A stretch of DNA of 62,000 nucleotides from Lingula anatina (Eukaryota > Brachiopoda > Lingulata > Lingulida > Lingulidae): positions 72,543-134,542 of the forward strand of contig NW_019774425.1 of assembly GCF_001039355.2 (NCBI RefSeq), read 5' to 3'. Positions 1-12,183 of this stretch are shown piece by piece (position 1 is the stretch's first letter; each line of letters opens with the position of its first letter). The notes beneath the pieces are model-generated. The model was not told where the DNA came from. It was given only the letters and a program-made list of their open reading frames with translations, and did not search any database. The translations under genes were made by a program, and so were the position numbers.

Positions 1-3000
1 CCCCCCCCCCCATGCTTTTGCCTTAACTATACTAAATGCCTTTAATTCTATACCACATATGCAATGTTTGTATAGTTGGAGGTCCTGTTGAGCTTTCAAT
101 TCATGTATGCTGTCTACAAGTTGTAGGACTCATTTTGTTACAGTAGTTACTTAATTATATGAAATGTTCGTTAGTGTTACAAGATACATGCATTTTTTGT
201 TTGTTACTGTAGTGCATTAAAGTGTAATAAGACCCTAAATATATCCTTGAATGTACTCGTCAAGGGTGAAGTTGGGAACTATTTCCTGGACATGCTCTTG
301 AAATATTTCTTTCAAAAAACCCATTGAAACAAAATTGTCAGCCTGTGAATTATGGTTGTTCTACATGAGATGGTTCAGGTACTGCCTTTAATGAGGGCTC
401 ATTACCAAAATGTTAAATAAGAGAAAAGAAAAAAATCACTAAATAAGTTTTATAGGTTTGGTTGAAATGTATTTTTTTGCATGACTAAATTTCCACTGAT
501 GATCAGACAGTTGAAAGATGGCATACATTTGCCACAGTTTTTCTTTGTGTTTCTTACTTGTTGTAGAAGTTAGGCGAACCGATTTCCTTTTTATACCTGG
601 GTATTCCTGTTGACAGGGGGAAGATAAATGGTGCAGCTGTAACATTATGTGTGGAGACATCAGCCTGACAAATGGCTTTAAAAGCATGCAGTTTCAGTTT
701 GTAAGGTATCAGACTATGGGTGTAAAAAAAGGGCCACTGTACTTTTTTTCCTGTCGAATTCATTTACAGAATTACAGTAACCACTCCCCATTGGGGAAAG
801 CAAAATTCAAGAGTTTTGACTGGGTGGGCTAAATAAGGAATGAAATGTGTTAACCATAATTATTTGAAAGTTACCCTCTGAAAGGATTTTTTTCTGTAAT
901 AATGCCAGCAAACTCAATATTATTTAAAAATCATTGTGTCCTTTTTTAAATACATGTATTTAAGTGCACTGAAGTATTATCCAGAGATGCGATTTTTCTG
1001 TCCAATAGCAGATTTCTGACTTTTTGAAAGCCAAAAATATCATCGGTCTAGGCACCCCCCTGGACCCCATGCCATATTTTTCACTAAATGGCAGTCTCTT
1101 CCCTGCTTATCTGCCTTTCCTTGTCTGTGAGAACTCTCTCACAATAATCAATATAAGAGAAACAGGTGGTTGCATTGCATGCAGGCATATTATCTTTTAA
1201 AAAGAGCCGTGCTTTCTAAAATATTGCAATGTAATGGGAATACTTCTCAAAAAAAAAAAAAAAAAAAGAAGACCATTAGGCATTATTTTGCATTCAGGAA
1301 TACCTCAAGGGTTGTGAAGAACATCAACATGGTGGGAATGTTGGTGGCATTGACCCCATGGGTATAGTGTTTGAAAAGGAAAAAATATGGTTGATGAACT
1401 AAGGTGTCCCTTTGAAGTGGTTCCGCATTTTTTTTTTCAAACAGACTGGAGTAATGTCATTGCTATGTAATTCTATTTGGTTGTGACGCCAGGACCACTT
1501 CTGAAGAGAAGTCAAGGTAATGATGACATTTTTTCCAGTCATCCAGCAGAGCAGAATGTTAACACCTGCTGAGAGGTGAGGAGTGTGTGCTTTATCAGGT
1601 GTTTGGTTGCTAACATTACAAGAGTTGGCATATCTTCATCTTTCTGGTGTTCCTCTGTGTTTTGTTTTTTTTTTTTTGACAGTGTAATAGTGAATTAATA
1701 GCTGAAACTACCTATAATATCATTAAATCTTTTTCAGGCTGTTTTAAGTTTTTTATTTATTTATTTTATTTTTTTTTATTAGTTATTCATGTCAAGTTAA
1801 ATTTAAACACATTTAAATGATGCCAGATTTATTTCTTAATTATTAATTTAGTCAGATCTGTTTAAGTTGAGTCAATATGTCTCCTTTTCATTTATTTTGC
1901 CCCAAAATATTTGTTTCCAGCCATTATAAGTAAGATGTTTTTCAAAAAATCATTTTTTTACAATGTCACTGTGGAAATTTTTTCAAAGGATTACACAGTG
2001 AAGTAAGAAAACACTTGATTTGACTACTGCCATGTAGGGGGGCTTACTTTTGTGTGGTAAATTGCATTCCATTTTTTCTCTTTTCTTTTTTCACCCTCTA
2101 TTTCTATTTCCTTTTAAGGAAAAGGAGGTGAAGGTGGTTATTCTCCTTGCCCTTTTCTCTCTGCACTGAAAAGAGGGGTCAACTTGCCAGATCTAATCCC
2201 ATTTCACAACCTAGTTTTTTCCAAATTTGATGGATTGATAGGATGTCTATTTTTTCCATACTTGAGATATCAAGGATTAATTTACAGGTAGCTCTCCTCA
2301 AATTCCATATAATTACAGCTGAACATCTTACGCATATTTCAGGTCCTACTCTGAGATTCTAGTGGTCTTAACCTGAGGTACCAATACTTAAAACTGCAGC
2401 TTTTCAAGAATGTTTTTTTTCTGTTATACCTGTATTTTACAGACATTCTAATGGGAGAGGTGATAATCTTACCTGAGGACCGACTTTATTTACATACTTT
2501 CTCGTACTTCCTCAAGACATTTAGGCCCAGGAAACCAGTGTAAAACCTGCCCCCTACTACATATAATTTTTATCTCCTGTTGTTTTTGCTTAGGTGTACT
2601 GTTGCCCTTTCCTTAATGCTTTAAGGGTATCAGTTCATCAGCCCTAGAGTTTTATTACACGGTGTCATCTGCTTACATTAAGGAATCTTTTAGTCTACCT
2701 GCTGGAGAAGTCAATGAGAAGATGTCACGCTAGGGCATGTGTGCTGCTTGTTGAAGGCAGTGGGGCTGTTAAAGGGGGAGCTGCATGCTATCATTTTGAA
2801 AATTTGAGCAGAGTATTATTTAGGCAGTATTTCAAATACATATTAGTCAAACATTTATAATAGGTAAATTCCTGTCATAAAGATATTATTTACAATTTTT
2901 GCACATAATTTAAAAATTAGGAACATTTTGGGGGTTTTGGGGAGCATGTCACATTCTGACTTTTCCGTGGTATCTGGACTAGTCTATTGGATCCCTTTAG

Positions 3001-3685
3001 AAGTGACTTGGTGAATATTTAGATCTGTCGCTATATATCTATATGAGTATGACTGTGTATTCTACAAAGAGTTAAAGTGTAATGGAAAATGCATTTCTAA
3101 GAGTTGGAAAATCTTTCTGTACTTTGGCATCTTGTTGAACTACATGTTCGGATAGAGGTTGTATTTGATGTGGGTTAACATACATGGCAGTACACATGTA
3201 CAACTGATTTAAGTTTATTTATTTGACAGCTAAATTTGGTAGCACAGCAAAGATTTATTATTTTGAGTGGAACGGACCTATTTATCACTAAGAGGAAAAA
3301 AGAGGAGTTTGGAGCATGTCGAAATGGTCTTGCTTTTTTTGTCTAGACAATAGATGGATATTTATGGGACAATTTACTACTGAACCATACATATATAACC
3401 AAGAGCAGCAATAGTGTACATGTAGCACTGCTTGTCCGGTTATGTAGAACGTTGATTCTAGTAGTTCAGCATAAGTAGGTACAAAATGCCATCAGAGGTG
3501 TTAAGTATCCAGGCCACTCCATTAACTCTGCTGACTGCATGGCTGATATTCTGATTACCAAAGCACCAAGCATTAATTAGAACTTTCTCTCTCTTATTGC
3601 GATCAGCGTAATAACAACTGGACATTCGTGTGTCGTAAGTGACAAAATTGCCTTTAACTGGATTATAGAGTGATGTCACAGGTTC
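1..3685. other. Upstream sequence without supportable gene
   Basis: No open frame here has coding-like composition or credible splice sites. The stretch starts with a poly-C run (1-11) and holds a poly-A run (about 1249-1267) and AT-rich sequence around 1745-1850. It precedes the TATA box at 3686 and is taken as the 5' flank (or a 5' intron) of the wake-like gene. Confidence 0.6.
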
Positions 3686-3694
3686 TATAAAAGG
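3686..3694 (+). promoter_or_regulatory. Candidate TATA box
   Basis: TATAAAAGG matches the metazoan TATA consensus exactly. A transcription start 25-32 bases downstream would fall near 3714-3720. That would give a 5' leader of roughly 75-80 bases before the ATG at 3795, a normal geometry. No clear initiator motif is visible, so the call depends on spacing to the candidate first exon. Confidence 0.45.
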
Positions 3695-3794
3695 AAAATA
3701 TATTGACTCGAAGTGGACGAGTTTAGGATATTACCGTGCTTATGTCATTCTCCGTGGATGTAATATATGGTTAGACTGTCACAAGACATTCAGG

Positions 3795-3814
3795 ATGGAT
3801 GTGTCTCTGTACAG
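3795..3814 (+). CDS. ANKFN1: ANKFN1/wake-like, candidate first coding exon
   Basis: A short coding start reading MDVSLY plus two bases (AG) lies directly before a consensus donor, AG|GTAAGA at 3815. The ATG has A at -3 and G at +4, a strong initiation context. The two leftover bases join the single G that opens the exon at 5984 to make an Arg codon, so the frame continues correctly. A TATA box lies 109 bases upstream of the ATG. The exon is too short for composition to help; support comes from promoter, start context, donor and phase together. An undetected exon further upstream remains possible, because the frame is open for some distance 5' of the ATG. Confidence 0.5.
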
Positions 3815-5983
3815 GTAAGACAGGATGAGAGGGGCTGGTATCTTATGACCTCTTTCTCATAATTATCACATACACAGTAGTCCCAGGTATAGTAAGAGAA
3901 ACCAACCTTGGGTAATTACCCTGATTAAATATTCCCCCCCTGTCACTGATTATTAATTACAGCTTGAAGTAGGGACCTGGCTTGCAAGGAGTCTTAATTT
4001 GTTACAGCTACTGTAATGTGCATCTGAACCAGCCGGGGGTGCTAAATTGTTTTTAAGATTCTGGACATATATCTTGACAAGTAAGTTGACATTGTTTTTG
4101 GAGACTTGTGGATTTGTTTAAACCAATTCTTGTTCAGTCTCCGTAGGTGTTCTTCTCACTGTACAGTGTACTACTACTCATTTTGGTCGACTTAATTTGT
4201 CATGTGCCCCTGAAACTATGCTAATGGGATTTCCCATCAGACAATCAGGCTATTCATCCACTGCAGATAAATTCACATCATTAATACATTCTGTATATTT
4301 TGCTGTGCAGTTCTTATTGACATATGATTTGAAGAATTCACTATGTATAAAGGCTAATAAGGACAACTGTTATATGCTAGTGCCAATCTTTCATGTGAAG
4401 TCTGCACTATGGCATTTTTAAGCAGAATGTAGGAGTGCAATTTAGTCCACCCACTGATTATAGGTCCAAATGCTAATGCTTTCACCAAGGTAGGTATTGT
4501 TCATCATAGCGCCTTTATAATGATGATATTTTTTTCTTTTGCAAAGTGTTATTTGGTTTAAGAAATAAGAGTTATGTTGCTCTTCAGTTTCAAATTGAGA
4601 CTTCTCTTGAACTGAGATTATTATGGTTGTAAACATGTGATATTGTGTAGAAATAATTAACAAACTTCATCTATAAGCATTCCAGCATTTTATTTTCAAG
4701 ATTAGTTTAAGTTACAAATATCACAATAGGACTTTCACGTTTTTCACATATTATTAAAACAATCCTATAGCATTCAAACTACATTAATTCATTTTTTTAA
4801 AAATTAAAGTTGTTCTGTGCATTATGTTGCACTTACAACTGTAGTTGTCTGTGTAAGATTGGGATTTACATACCTTGCTCTCTATAGAGTTTAGTACTTA
4901 ATGATTAGATACAATATTTGTAAGCTGAAAAAAAAATCTATCTAAGGAACTAGGTTGTATAACAGTACTAATATATAGCAAGTTGTTTTTGTGAATCGAG
5001 TGATAAGATCATAGGTTTTTACTAAAATGAGAGGAAAATGAGATTTAGGAGATATTTTGATGTCTTTTTCAAGAAGAGATACCCTAGTTTTTGACAGATG
5101 TCTTTCTATTGTATGATGACCTGGGGAATTCTTTATGCCACAAATGTGTCTGTTTTGTAAATAAAATGTGAAAAGTGTGTAACTACATCTGGATTTTACA
5201 GCATTCAGAACATGTAACTTGAAGAAAATTGGTTTTGACTAGTTGCAGTCACTATAACAACAATATAATTATTATAATAAGATGTAATTGATCAAGGATT
5301 TGTTGTTCTGTTATATTCCTAGGCAACCCAAGAACGATAATAAATTAAATGTGGAAATATGTTCCAGTTAAATACTGTAATGATACTCTTTTGAACCTAT
5401 AATGTTTTCAGTATTCCTAAATATATATAAGGTGACTGGTATTGCAAATCATTCCAGGTCTGTAAGTCTTGATATTAGATTTTTAATATGCATCTTCTTC
5501 CAAAAAAATGTCTGGTAATCAGTGCATATATCAGGGAGAAGGACCTGTGGAAACGCCCTTGGCTACCATGCATTATAGTTGTCAATGAGTAGAAAGCAAC
5601 AGTTGGGTGTATATCATTATATTGGCAAGTATTACAAAAGGGAAGAAAATATGCTGACATTTCAGATTTTTTTCTAGGTATTACAAATTAAGTGTCAAAA
5701 TAACACTTATTGGTCTGCACAGTGCATAATTGGATTATATGTTACAAAATGAAAATGTCTGGGTAACATTATTCAGGGGCGGATAGAGGCCATCTTCTGG
5801 GGCTTCCGGAAGACGGTCAGATTTTTAGTGTTACATGATGGGTATTTAATTTTTTCTGTCTGAATACGGTCAAAAATGGAGGACGGATCAACTAAGATAA
5901 TTTAGAAGACTGTCAGAAAATACCTCTGGATCCGCCCATTATTTATAAACTATATACAATGTATATATATATCAATGTTACAG
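3815..5983 (+). other. Intron 1
   Basis: Begins GTAAGA and ends with ...TTACAG at 5983. It contains one hAT-like small element (5774-5937) ending 46 bases before the acceptor. No other coding-like frame was seen. Confidence 0.5.
5774..5937. mobile_element. hAT-like non-autonomous element, copy 1
   Basis: This 164 bp segment opens with CAGGGGCGGAT and closes with ..CTCTGGATCCGCCC, which form near-matching terminal inverted repeats. A diverged second copy with the same internal order lies at 12016-12183. The CAGGGGCGG start resembles hAT-superfamily termini; ATTATT occurs at both flanks and may be part of a target duplication. There is no coding capacity. Superfamily assignment is an inference. 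Confidence 0.6.
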
Positions 5984-6124
5984 GATTGACAGTTCCCAGG
6001 ATTTGTGGTTGTCAGACATGTCTGCTGATGATGATTTGGATGAGGAGCTAGAATACCTAGACTTGTCCTCTCTAGAAGATGGTGTGGAAGATACCTTAGA
6101 ACATATGCCATGTACTAAACAAAG
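5984..6124 (+). CDS. ANKFN1: ANKFN1/wake-like, acidic N-terminal exon
   Basis: Exon of 141 bases bounded by TTACAG| and AAG|GTAAGC. It enters with one base and leaves with two, giving 46 whole codons beginning IDSSQDLWLSDMSADDD. About a third of the residues are Asp or Glu, with a leucine-rich acidic stretch (ELEYLDLSSLEDG) that reads as a disordered or short-linear-motif region. Because entry and exit phases match, the exon can be skipped without breaking the frame. I do not recognise a named domain. Coding status rests on both splice sites, biased composition and phase agreement with 3814 and 14298. Confidence 0.75.
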
Positions 6125-9100
6125 GTAAGCCACTACCTTGATGCAATACTGGCCTCATGTGAGTAACTGGGCTCCCTCTTGTATCTGTCTTATATCTGTG
6201 TAGCAATTGAACAGTAATCAGGTGAAATATTTATGCTTATGTATGATATTGTATGATTAATATGGCGTGGTATACAGATATTTCAGCATGCTTTTTTTCT
6301 CATTTGGTTGAAAGAGATTATTTTAATAAATTAATGAAATTTTGAGTTGCACATCATTCAGTTCTGTGCAGAGAAGAAAAAAAAACTAATCTTCAGATCA
6401 TTTATAAATGCTCATCTCCACTGATACTCTCTTTCTGTCATATTAAGAAGAAACAGTATTATTCAAGGGTTGTGCTGCAAGTATAAGAAATTGCCAGTCG
6501 CTAATAATAACCAAGTCAAGATAACAAAGTTAATATCTTTTGCCAATTTGTCATTAATGTGCTTAAGTTAGCTGCATCCTGTCTGAGATTTTCCTGCCAA
6601 ATCAAATTTTCCTTAGAACAAAAATTTTCTCCTACTAATAATGAATTGTTGTTCAACCTGTCCTCGCACTTGGATTTAATATTTTTAATAATTAAAAATT
6701 ATATAATTTAAATCTAAGTGACTGACCAGTCATTTACCCTGCTATATGCCTTCCCCTATATTTCAGATGGAGCCAGAAATTTCAAAAAGGGTTTTTCTTT
6801 TTCTGAAAAGGTGGGCCTCCTCCTAAGCTTACCCAAATTATTAAATTGCATAGAACCTAGATCATATTTTGATTCAGAGTAGATCTTTTCTGGCCAAAAG
6901 AGCAGATTTTTTTCTAATCCCCTGAACCTCCTGCCTACAGATCTGAGGAAATATTGATATCAGGCGCTTTTATTAAAGGGGTTTTGTCATTTATAAGGTC
7001 TCTGGTTTTATCCTTTGTGAGGTCTGAATTGGTAAAAAATGAGAAGCTTTGGATATGTAGATATACAAATATGACTTGGGGGCATTTTCAAACGTGGAAA
7101 GTATACCTTTTAAGATTTGTAAAATGCCTGTGCTGAAAAAGGAAGACCAGTTATCTTTACTAGAATAGGTGGAATGGTACCATGACATGAATGAACTCTG
7201 GATCCTTATACTTCAAAAACCTGTTGGTGTTCATGAGGGAGGTTAAACAGAGTCTATTGTGCCAGGGGCAATCTAATTTTCTGACAGCTATACAAAATTG
7301 ACAGAAAGCATGTAAAAAACTATTTTCTGTTGGTCACTGATACAGGTTTTACCTGATATGATCTTACTGACCTTGGTCTTAATATGAAGATCAGATGTTA
7401 CTGTCTAAATAAAAGAAACACTGCAGCTATCGGAGGAGCACAGGGTTGCTTTTATGTATAATAGTGCTTATTTTTCAATTTCTGTACTCTTTCTAGTTTC
7501 ATTTTTATTACTTATTGAAGACCTTATTTTGGACACACTGGTGGAATTGTTTGGGCCTCTGGCTATGGTTTCTAGTCCTCTTGCACCTTAGTTACCTATA
7601 TATTTTTCAACATGTTTACTCGTACAAATTCAGGCCAACTATTATAAGTTGGTTGTCTGATCAGTCACCTCTGTTGTCTTGTTGACACGTTCATTTTGTT
7701 CCAATCGTTGAACAAAACTGAAATAATGTATTAAGTTACAAGGAAGAGGTGGATATTCGTAAAGATAACAATATAGTGCCATAATTGAAAAGTACTGGAT
7801 GGTATTCAAGGATGCATGTTTGTCATTTGTGAAGAAAGAATTGATCTTGAGTTAGTTACATTACATTACATGTGTATCACATCTAGAATATAGATTTTGC
7901 TGCAGGTCGTAACATGAAAAGAACATATGCATAAACAAGTTGTTTTTATGGATAAATAAGAATTCTCATTTTTTATGGCAGCATCTTCCCCAGGGGTTGT
8001 ATATACTTTTAAAAATGTGTGGCAAGTGATAATATAACTGTAACATGGAATAACCATGACTTGCAAGTTAAGTGCTATTGGAGGTCAGGACAGGTAGCCC
8101 TTGGTGAGTGCCGTGTCTTACCACGAGATCAAGAATGCTAAGCAATGTCTATAGAAGTCATAAATGTTAACCTTTACATATCATTGCTACCTTAGTAGCT
8201 TCCCTTTGTGGGAATTTCACACGGCAAAAGAACAATTTTTTAATGTTACGTTAAAAAAAAAAAAAAAAAACGGAGGTGGGGGGGGGGGATTTGGTGGTGT
8301 TAGATATGTTTTGTTTTGATTCATTGAAAAGATTATTTTTGGTTGACCAAGTCATTAAAGATCTACCAGATCAGTGCAATATTTTAAGAGTGAAAAAATT
8401 TGGTGAATTCAGTGAATTTTGACTGACAAAAGTTGAATGGGCTAAAGATCATATATCTGTCAGTGAAAGAGAAAAATTCATAAAAAACTTATTGATCATA
8501 CAAACTTAATCCAAAAGATACCTGATTATAGACATTTTGTTGTCAGAGGAAAGGTGTTAACATTTTATTACTGGAACCATTTTTATCCAAGACAGTAACT
8601 GTTGTAATGATGTCCATTATTTGCCCATGGTGTATTTTATCTGTAAATATAACATCACAGCATGAGGTCCTGTTGAAACACAGCCCTTAAAATCATTAAT
8701 CATGTACACAATTTACGATATAGAATCCTAAATGTCACAGTAGGTTCATAGTGCTCTTTGTTGTAGCATTACAGTTGAGAAACTGTATCTGTGTTGACTC
8801 TTATTCACACGCAAGATAATGCGATGTGTAGTGGGAATGCAGGATTTTCTTCTGTTTTTCCCACATGCAATTTGACAATTTTATCTTTTTTAGGAAGAAT
8901 TGAACCAAACGACTATCAGATATTAGTTTGTGTATTATTTTTAGATAACCTTAAACCCTGATTCAGTAGGTTTTTTTAAAATTCTTTTTATTGTACAGAC
9001 ACAGTGTGTCAGTACATATAGCCCTCACCTGCGTCTGTTGTTGTCTGTGCTGGATCCTCGTAGCCATGCTCTTTTTACTGTTTAGGCAATTAATGAAAAA

Positions 9101-9189
9101 CAATATGACGTCTTATCCTCAAAATTTCTGGAGTGCTTTTTGGCAGGTCAATAAAGGTCAAACAGCAGCTTTAATGGGTTGTTTTGTTT

Positions 9190-9460
9190 GGAGTTTTTGT
9201 AAAATTTTCATTTTTCACATATTGGCATTTCCAGTGTGTGACTTTAAATTTCTGGGAACTGAAGCCCTATGCTAGTTACGTTATCTTAATGCCCATGTTA
9301 CCTGATGTACATTATAAAATAGGTGATAATTATACTGTTAAACCTTATGTATTATTGCATCAAAATTGATTAAAAAAAAAACTACATTGTGCACAAGCAT
9401 TATTTTCTGCTTTTTGTCTGTACTTTTAGCAGCTTTGCTGTCTCATTTGAAAATATTTCT
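9190..9460. repeat. Pearl-like repeat, end fragment
   Basis: The segment is a diverged match to 30505-30760. Both run from a motif like AAATTTTCATTTTTCACA, through GTTACCTG.TGTACAT, to a AGCAGCTTTGCTGTCT-type motif. Only the region flanking the tandem core is recognisable here, so this copy is partial. Confidence 0.5.
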
Positions 9461-10040
9461 TTTAAAGTTTACTTGAATATATAACAGCTTTGTTGATAAA
9501 CTATGCCTTAAGCAAAGGACTGTGGCATATTAAGGCTATGACGTATTATATAATGAAGGGTTAAACCTTGAGGCTAGAAGCATGTATTAGACACAAGGAA
9601 ATACCAGGGCATTGTTCCAAATGAGTAAGACATAGGATGGCTTGTAGTTTTTATATGTATTTACCTTCTGAGAATTTCAGTTCTTTGATAATCTGGCAGT
9701 AAAAAGCATTGTCAGAAACTTGTTTCCTGGATTGGATCATTTGCCTGGTAATACTACTTCATACAAGTAATGAAAAATCTAAAAGTCTGGAAAACACTTT
9801 AAGGTTTTCTGCCAGGAAATGTTTTATATCTACTCAAAAACGAATTGAAGATCATTCTTGTGGAAAAAGCAGCTCAAACTAGGGGTTAAATTGGTTTGTA
9901 TCCAAATTACCACATCCTATAGGTTTTGAAGTTGGAGGTTATTTTGGTATTAAAAGTCCAAACAAAGGTAGTAGGGGTCATTTTGGAGATACTGTATGTC
10001 ACTTTGTCTATTTTTTTTTTTTTTTTGTCTGTGTGTGTGT

Positions 10041-10717
10041 GTGAGAGAGTGTGTGTGTGTGAAAATGTGCTAAGAAAATCCCATCTCGCCTGATATGAAT
10101 GGCAGTAAGCTTATAGCAGGAGGCATACCCATTTGATAGTAGGGGTTTCTAAAATGGTATGAAAAATTAAAGTATAGGCCCCTTTGGGAAAACACTCAAC
10201 AGCTCGTCTGCTGTTACGTATGTACATACAACTACCCAGCCCTACCCAGCCCTATCAACAGTGGCCGAGGAGGATAATTGTGGGGTTGGTGCAACCAATC
10301 CATTGGCATATGGAATAAGAGACCATTCCCAGTAAACTATGGTACTAGCTTTGGATTGATCTATCTCCAAGGGGGTNGAGAGAGAGTGTGTGTGTGTGTG
10401 TGAAAATGTGCTAAGAAAATCCCATCTCGCCTGATATGAATGGCAGTAAGCTTATAGCAGGAGGCATACCCATTTGATAGTAGGGGTTTCTAAAATGGTA
10501 TGAAAAATTAAAGTATAGGCCCCTTTGGGAAAACACTCAACAGCTCGTCTGCTGTTACGTATGTACATACAACTACCCAGCCCTACCCAGCCCTATCAAC
10601 AGTGGCCGAGGAGGATAATTGTGGGGTTGGTGCAACCAATCCATTGGCATATGGAATAAGAGACCATTCCCAGTAAACTATGGTACTAGCTTTGGATTGA
10701 TCTATCTCCAAGGGGGT
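10041..10717. repeat. Tandem duplicate around a single N
   Basis: From 10061 to 10376 and from 10402 to 10717 the sequence is identical over about 316 bases (offset 341), apart from a 2-base difference in the GT tract that precedes each copy. One N at 10377 separates the copies. This is what two overlapping contig ends look like when joined without trimming, so a real duplication should not be assumed. Confidence 0.85.
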
Positions 10718-10889
10718 TCTCACTGAATTGCTATCATCTGAAGCTGAAGCTGTTAGAGGGTAATTAACTATCGTTTAGTGGCTTCAGTAGGGGTGCCAGA
10801 CATATAAGCCATTTACGCTAAAAGCAATTTAGTGAGAAACCCCTTAGAGATGGGTCCATTCAGTTCGATCGATCTAGGCATGGGAACCC
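10663..10889. mobile_element. GATCGATC foldback element, copy A
   Basis: Inverted-repeat element: the left arm has GACCATTCCC, GGATTGATCTATCTCC and AAGGGGGTTCTCACTGAATTGC, and the right arm has the complement-like GCAATTTAGTGAGAAACCCC, GATCGATCTAGG and CATGGGAACC. The centre has no coding frame. It is a MITE-type foldback; the truncated duplicate of its left arm at 10322-10376 comes from the assembly join. Confidence 0.65.
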
Positions 10890-11739
10890 AGTGTAAGCAT
10901 GAAGCCATACTCCACTTGCATTACGTAACATAGACAGGGATGTAGGCTACTCAGCACCTGTGTATGAAATCGCCTGTATACATGTCTGGCAAGGAGCGCA
11001 TTCCTGTTGATCATGTCAAATCCCACAATTGATACAATAATTTTGTAACAGGCTACTAGCAGGCTGTGTGGTTAGTGTAATGAAGGCAGATGTCACTGCA
11101 GACCACTTTCTAGCCACAGAGTGAGCAACACACAGGTAGAAGTAGTCATTATATCAGAACACTAAGCACTGGCTGGCACTGATAGATAATAGAGGAGCTT
11201 CCAGAAAAAAATATTAAAGAATAAAATGACACATGGGGGCTCAGTTCACACTGCCTGTGATACAGACTGAGGACATATTGATAGATTAGACAAAAGTTAT
11301 GGTGAAGTGTGTCCTTTGACATTAGTCAGTTGGCAGTTAGGGTGGTTTAGGCTGTGATGGAGGTCGGATAAAAGAGTGATAATAAAGTGACCCTGATGAA
11401 TCAGCTTTGTCTATTTTTCCAGTCCTTCGATAAGAACATAATCAAACTCTATTCTGTTCTTTATTTACCATAATGGGCAGATAATCTAAGTCAAAGTTTT
11501 CTTTTGCAATTGTTTGCAATCATGTGATCAGGCTCGTCTGAGTCCTTGACCCAATACTATGGACTGTGATGCAATGCAGTAAACACCCCCTCCCTCCTCC
11601 ATGCATGTGGTCATCATAGTGGACATCAATCAATTCGAAATATGAGCATAAAAAGACCTTCTGTAAAAGTAGTTTTGTGGTGTCCAGTATCTGTTTGATT
11701 GTAGTTTACCCCTGTGGTCCAATCAATTATGAATATCAC

Positions 11740-11798
11740 ATGAACACGATGAAGGGCAGGGTTGATGTGTACCTCAAGAGCTTGAGGGAGAATGAGAG
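11740..11798 (+). CDS. Candidate alternative first exon 1
   Basis: An open frame starting ATG at 11740 (second Met at 11749) runs 19 codons plus two bases to a donor at AGAG|GTATGT. The peptide, MNTMKGRVDVYLKSLRENE, is charged and helix-like. The leftover AG would join the G at 14298 to give Arg and continue the wake-like frame. The acceptor-like AG at 11704 is out of phase for an internal exon, which favours a first exon. Short ORFs ending at a donor also arise by chance, so this is tentative. Confidence 0.3.
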
Positions 11799-12015
11799 GT
11801 ATGTATTCTTTGTTGTCAAATGCCTTTATTTTTGTTACAAATCTACATTTTTGAATTTCTTAGAAACATGCAGCATAATTTTTCGCATCTGTTCTACAAT
11901 AGTTTACATAAAATCGTGTGCTACTGTCACCATCGCAATTATCATCAACCCAAAGGTGAACAGTCCTAGTATACGTGCCGAATTTGTGTGACAGCATTCT
12001 GCGGTACATATTATT

Positions 12016-12183
12016 CAGTGGCAGATTGAGGCCCTCTTCGGGGTCTTCCAGTTGATGGTCAGGTTTTCAACTTTACATTGACTGGTATCTCTTTTTTTTT
12101 GTCAGAAGACAGTCAAAAAAGGAGGATGGATCAACAAAGATAATTTGGAAGACTGTCAGAAAATATCTCTGGATCCACCCCTG
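12016..12183. mobile_element. hAT-like non-autonomous element, copy 2
   Basis: A 168 bp diverged copy of 5774-5937. It opens CAGTGGCAGATTGAGGCC and closes ..CTCTGGATCCACCCCTG, whose complement gives the CAGGGG start. The middle keeps the shared GAAGAC.GTCA...GGATCAAC.AAGATAATTT order. The right end is better preserved than in copy 1. Confidence 0.6.

Noticed and set aside
6835-6885. Match of about 45 bases to 35025-35060 (GCATAGAACC.AGATCA.ATTTTGAT)
   Set aside because: Clearly similar, but too short and diverged to define an element or its ends.
8048-8104. ATG followed by a short frame and a GTGAGT site
   Set aside because: The frame meets a stop before GTGAGT; the earlier GTAGCC donor is poor.
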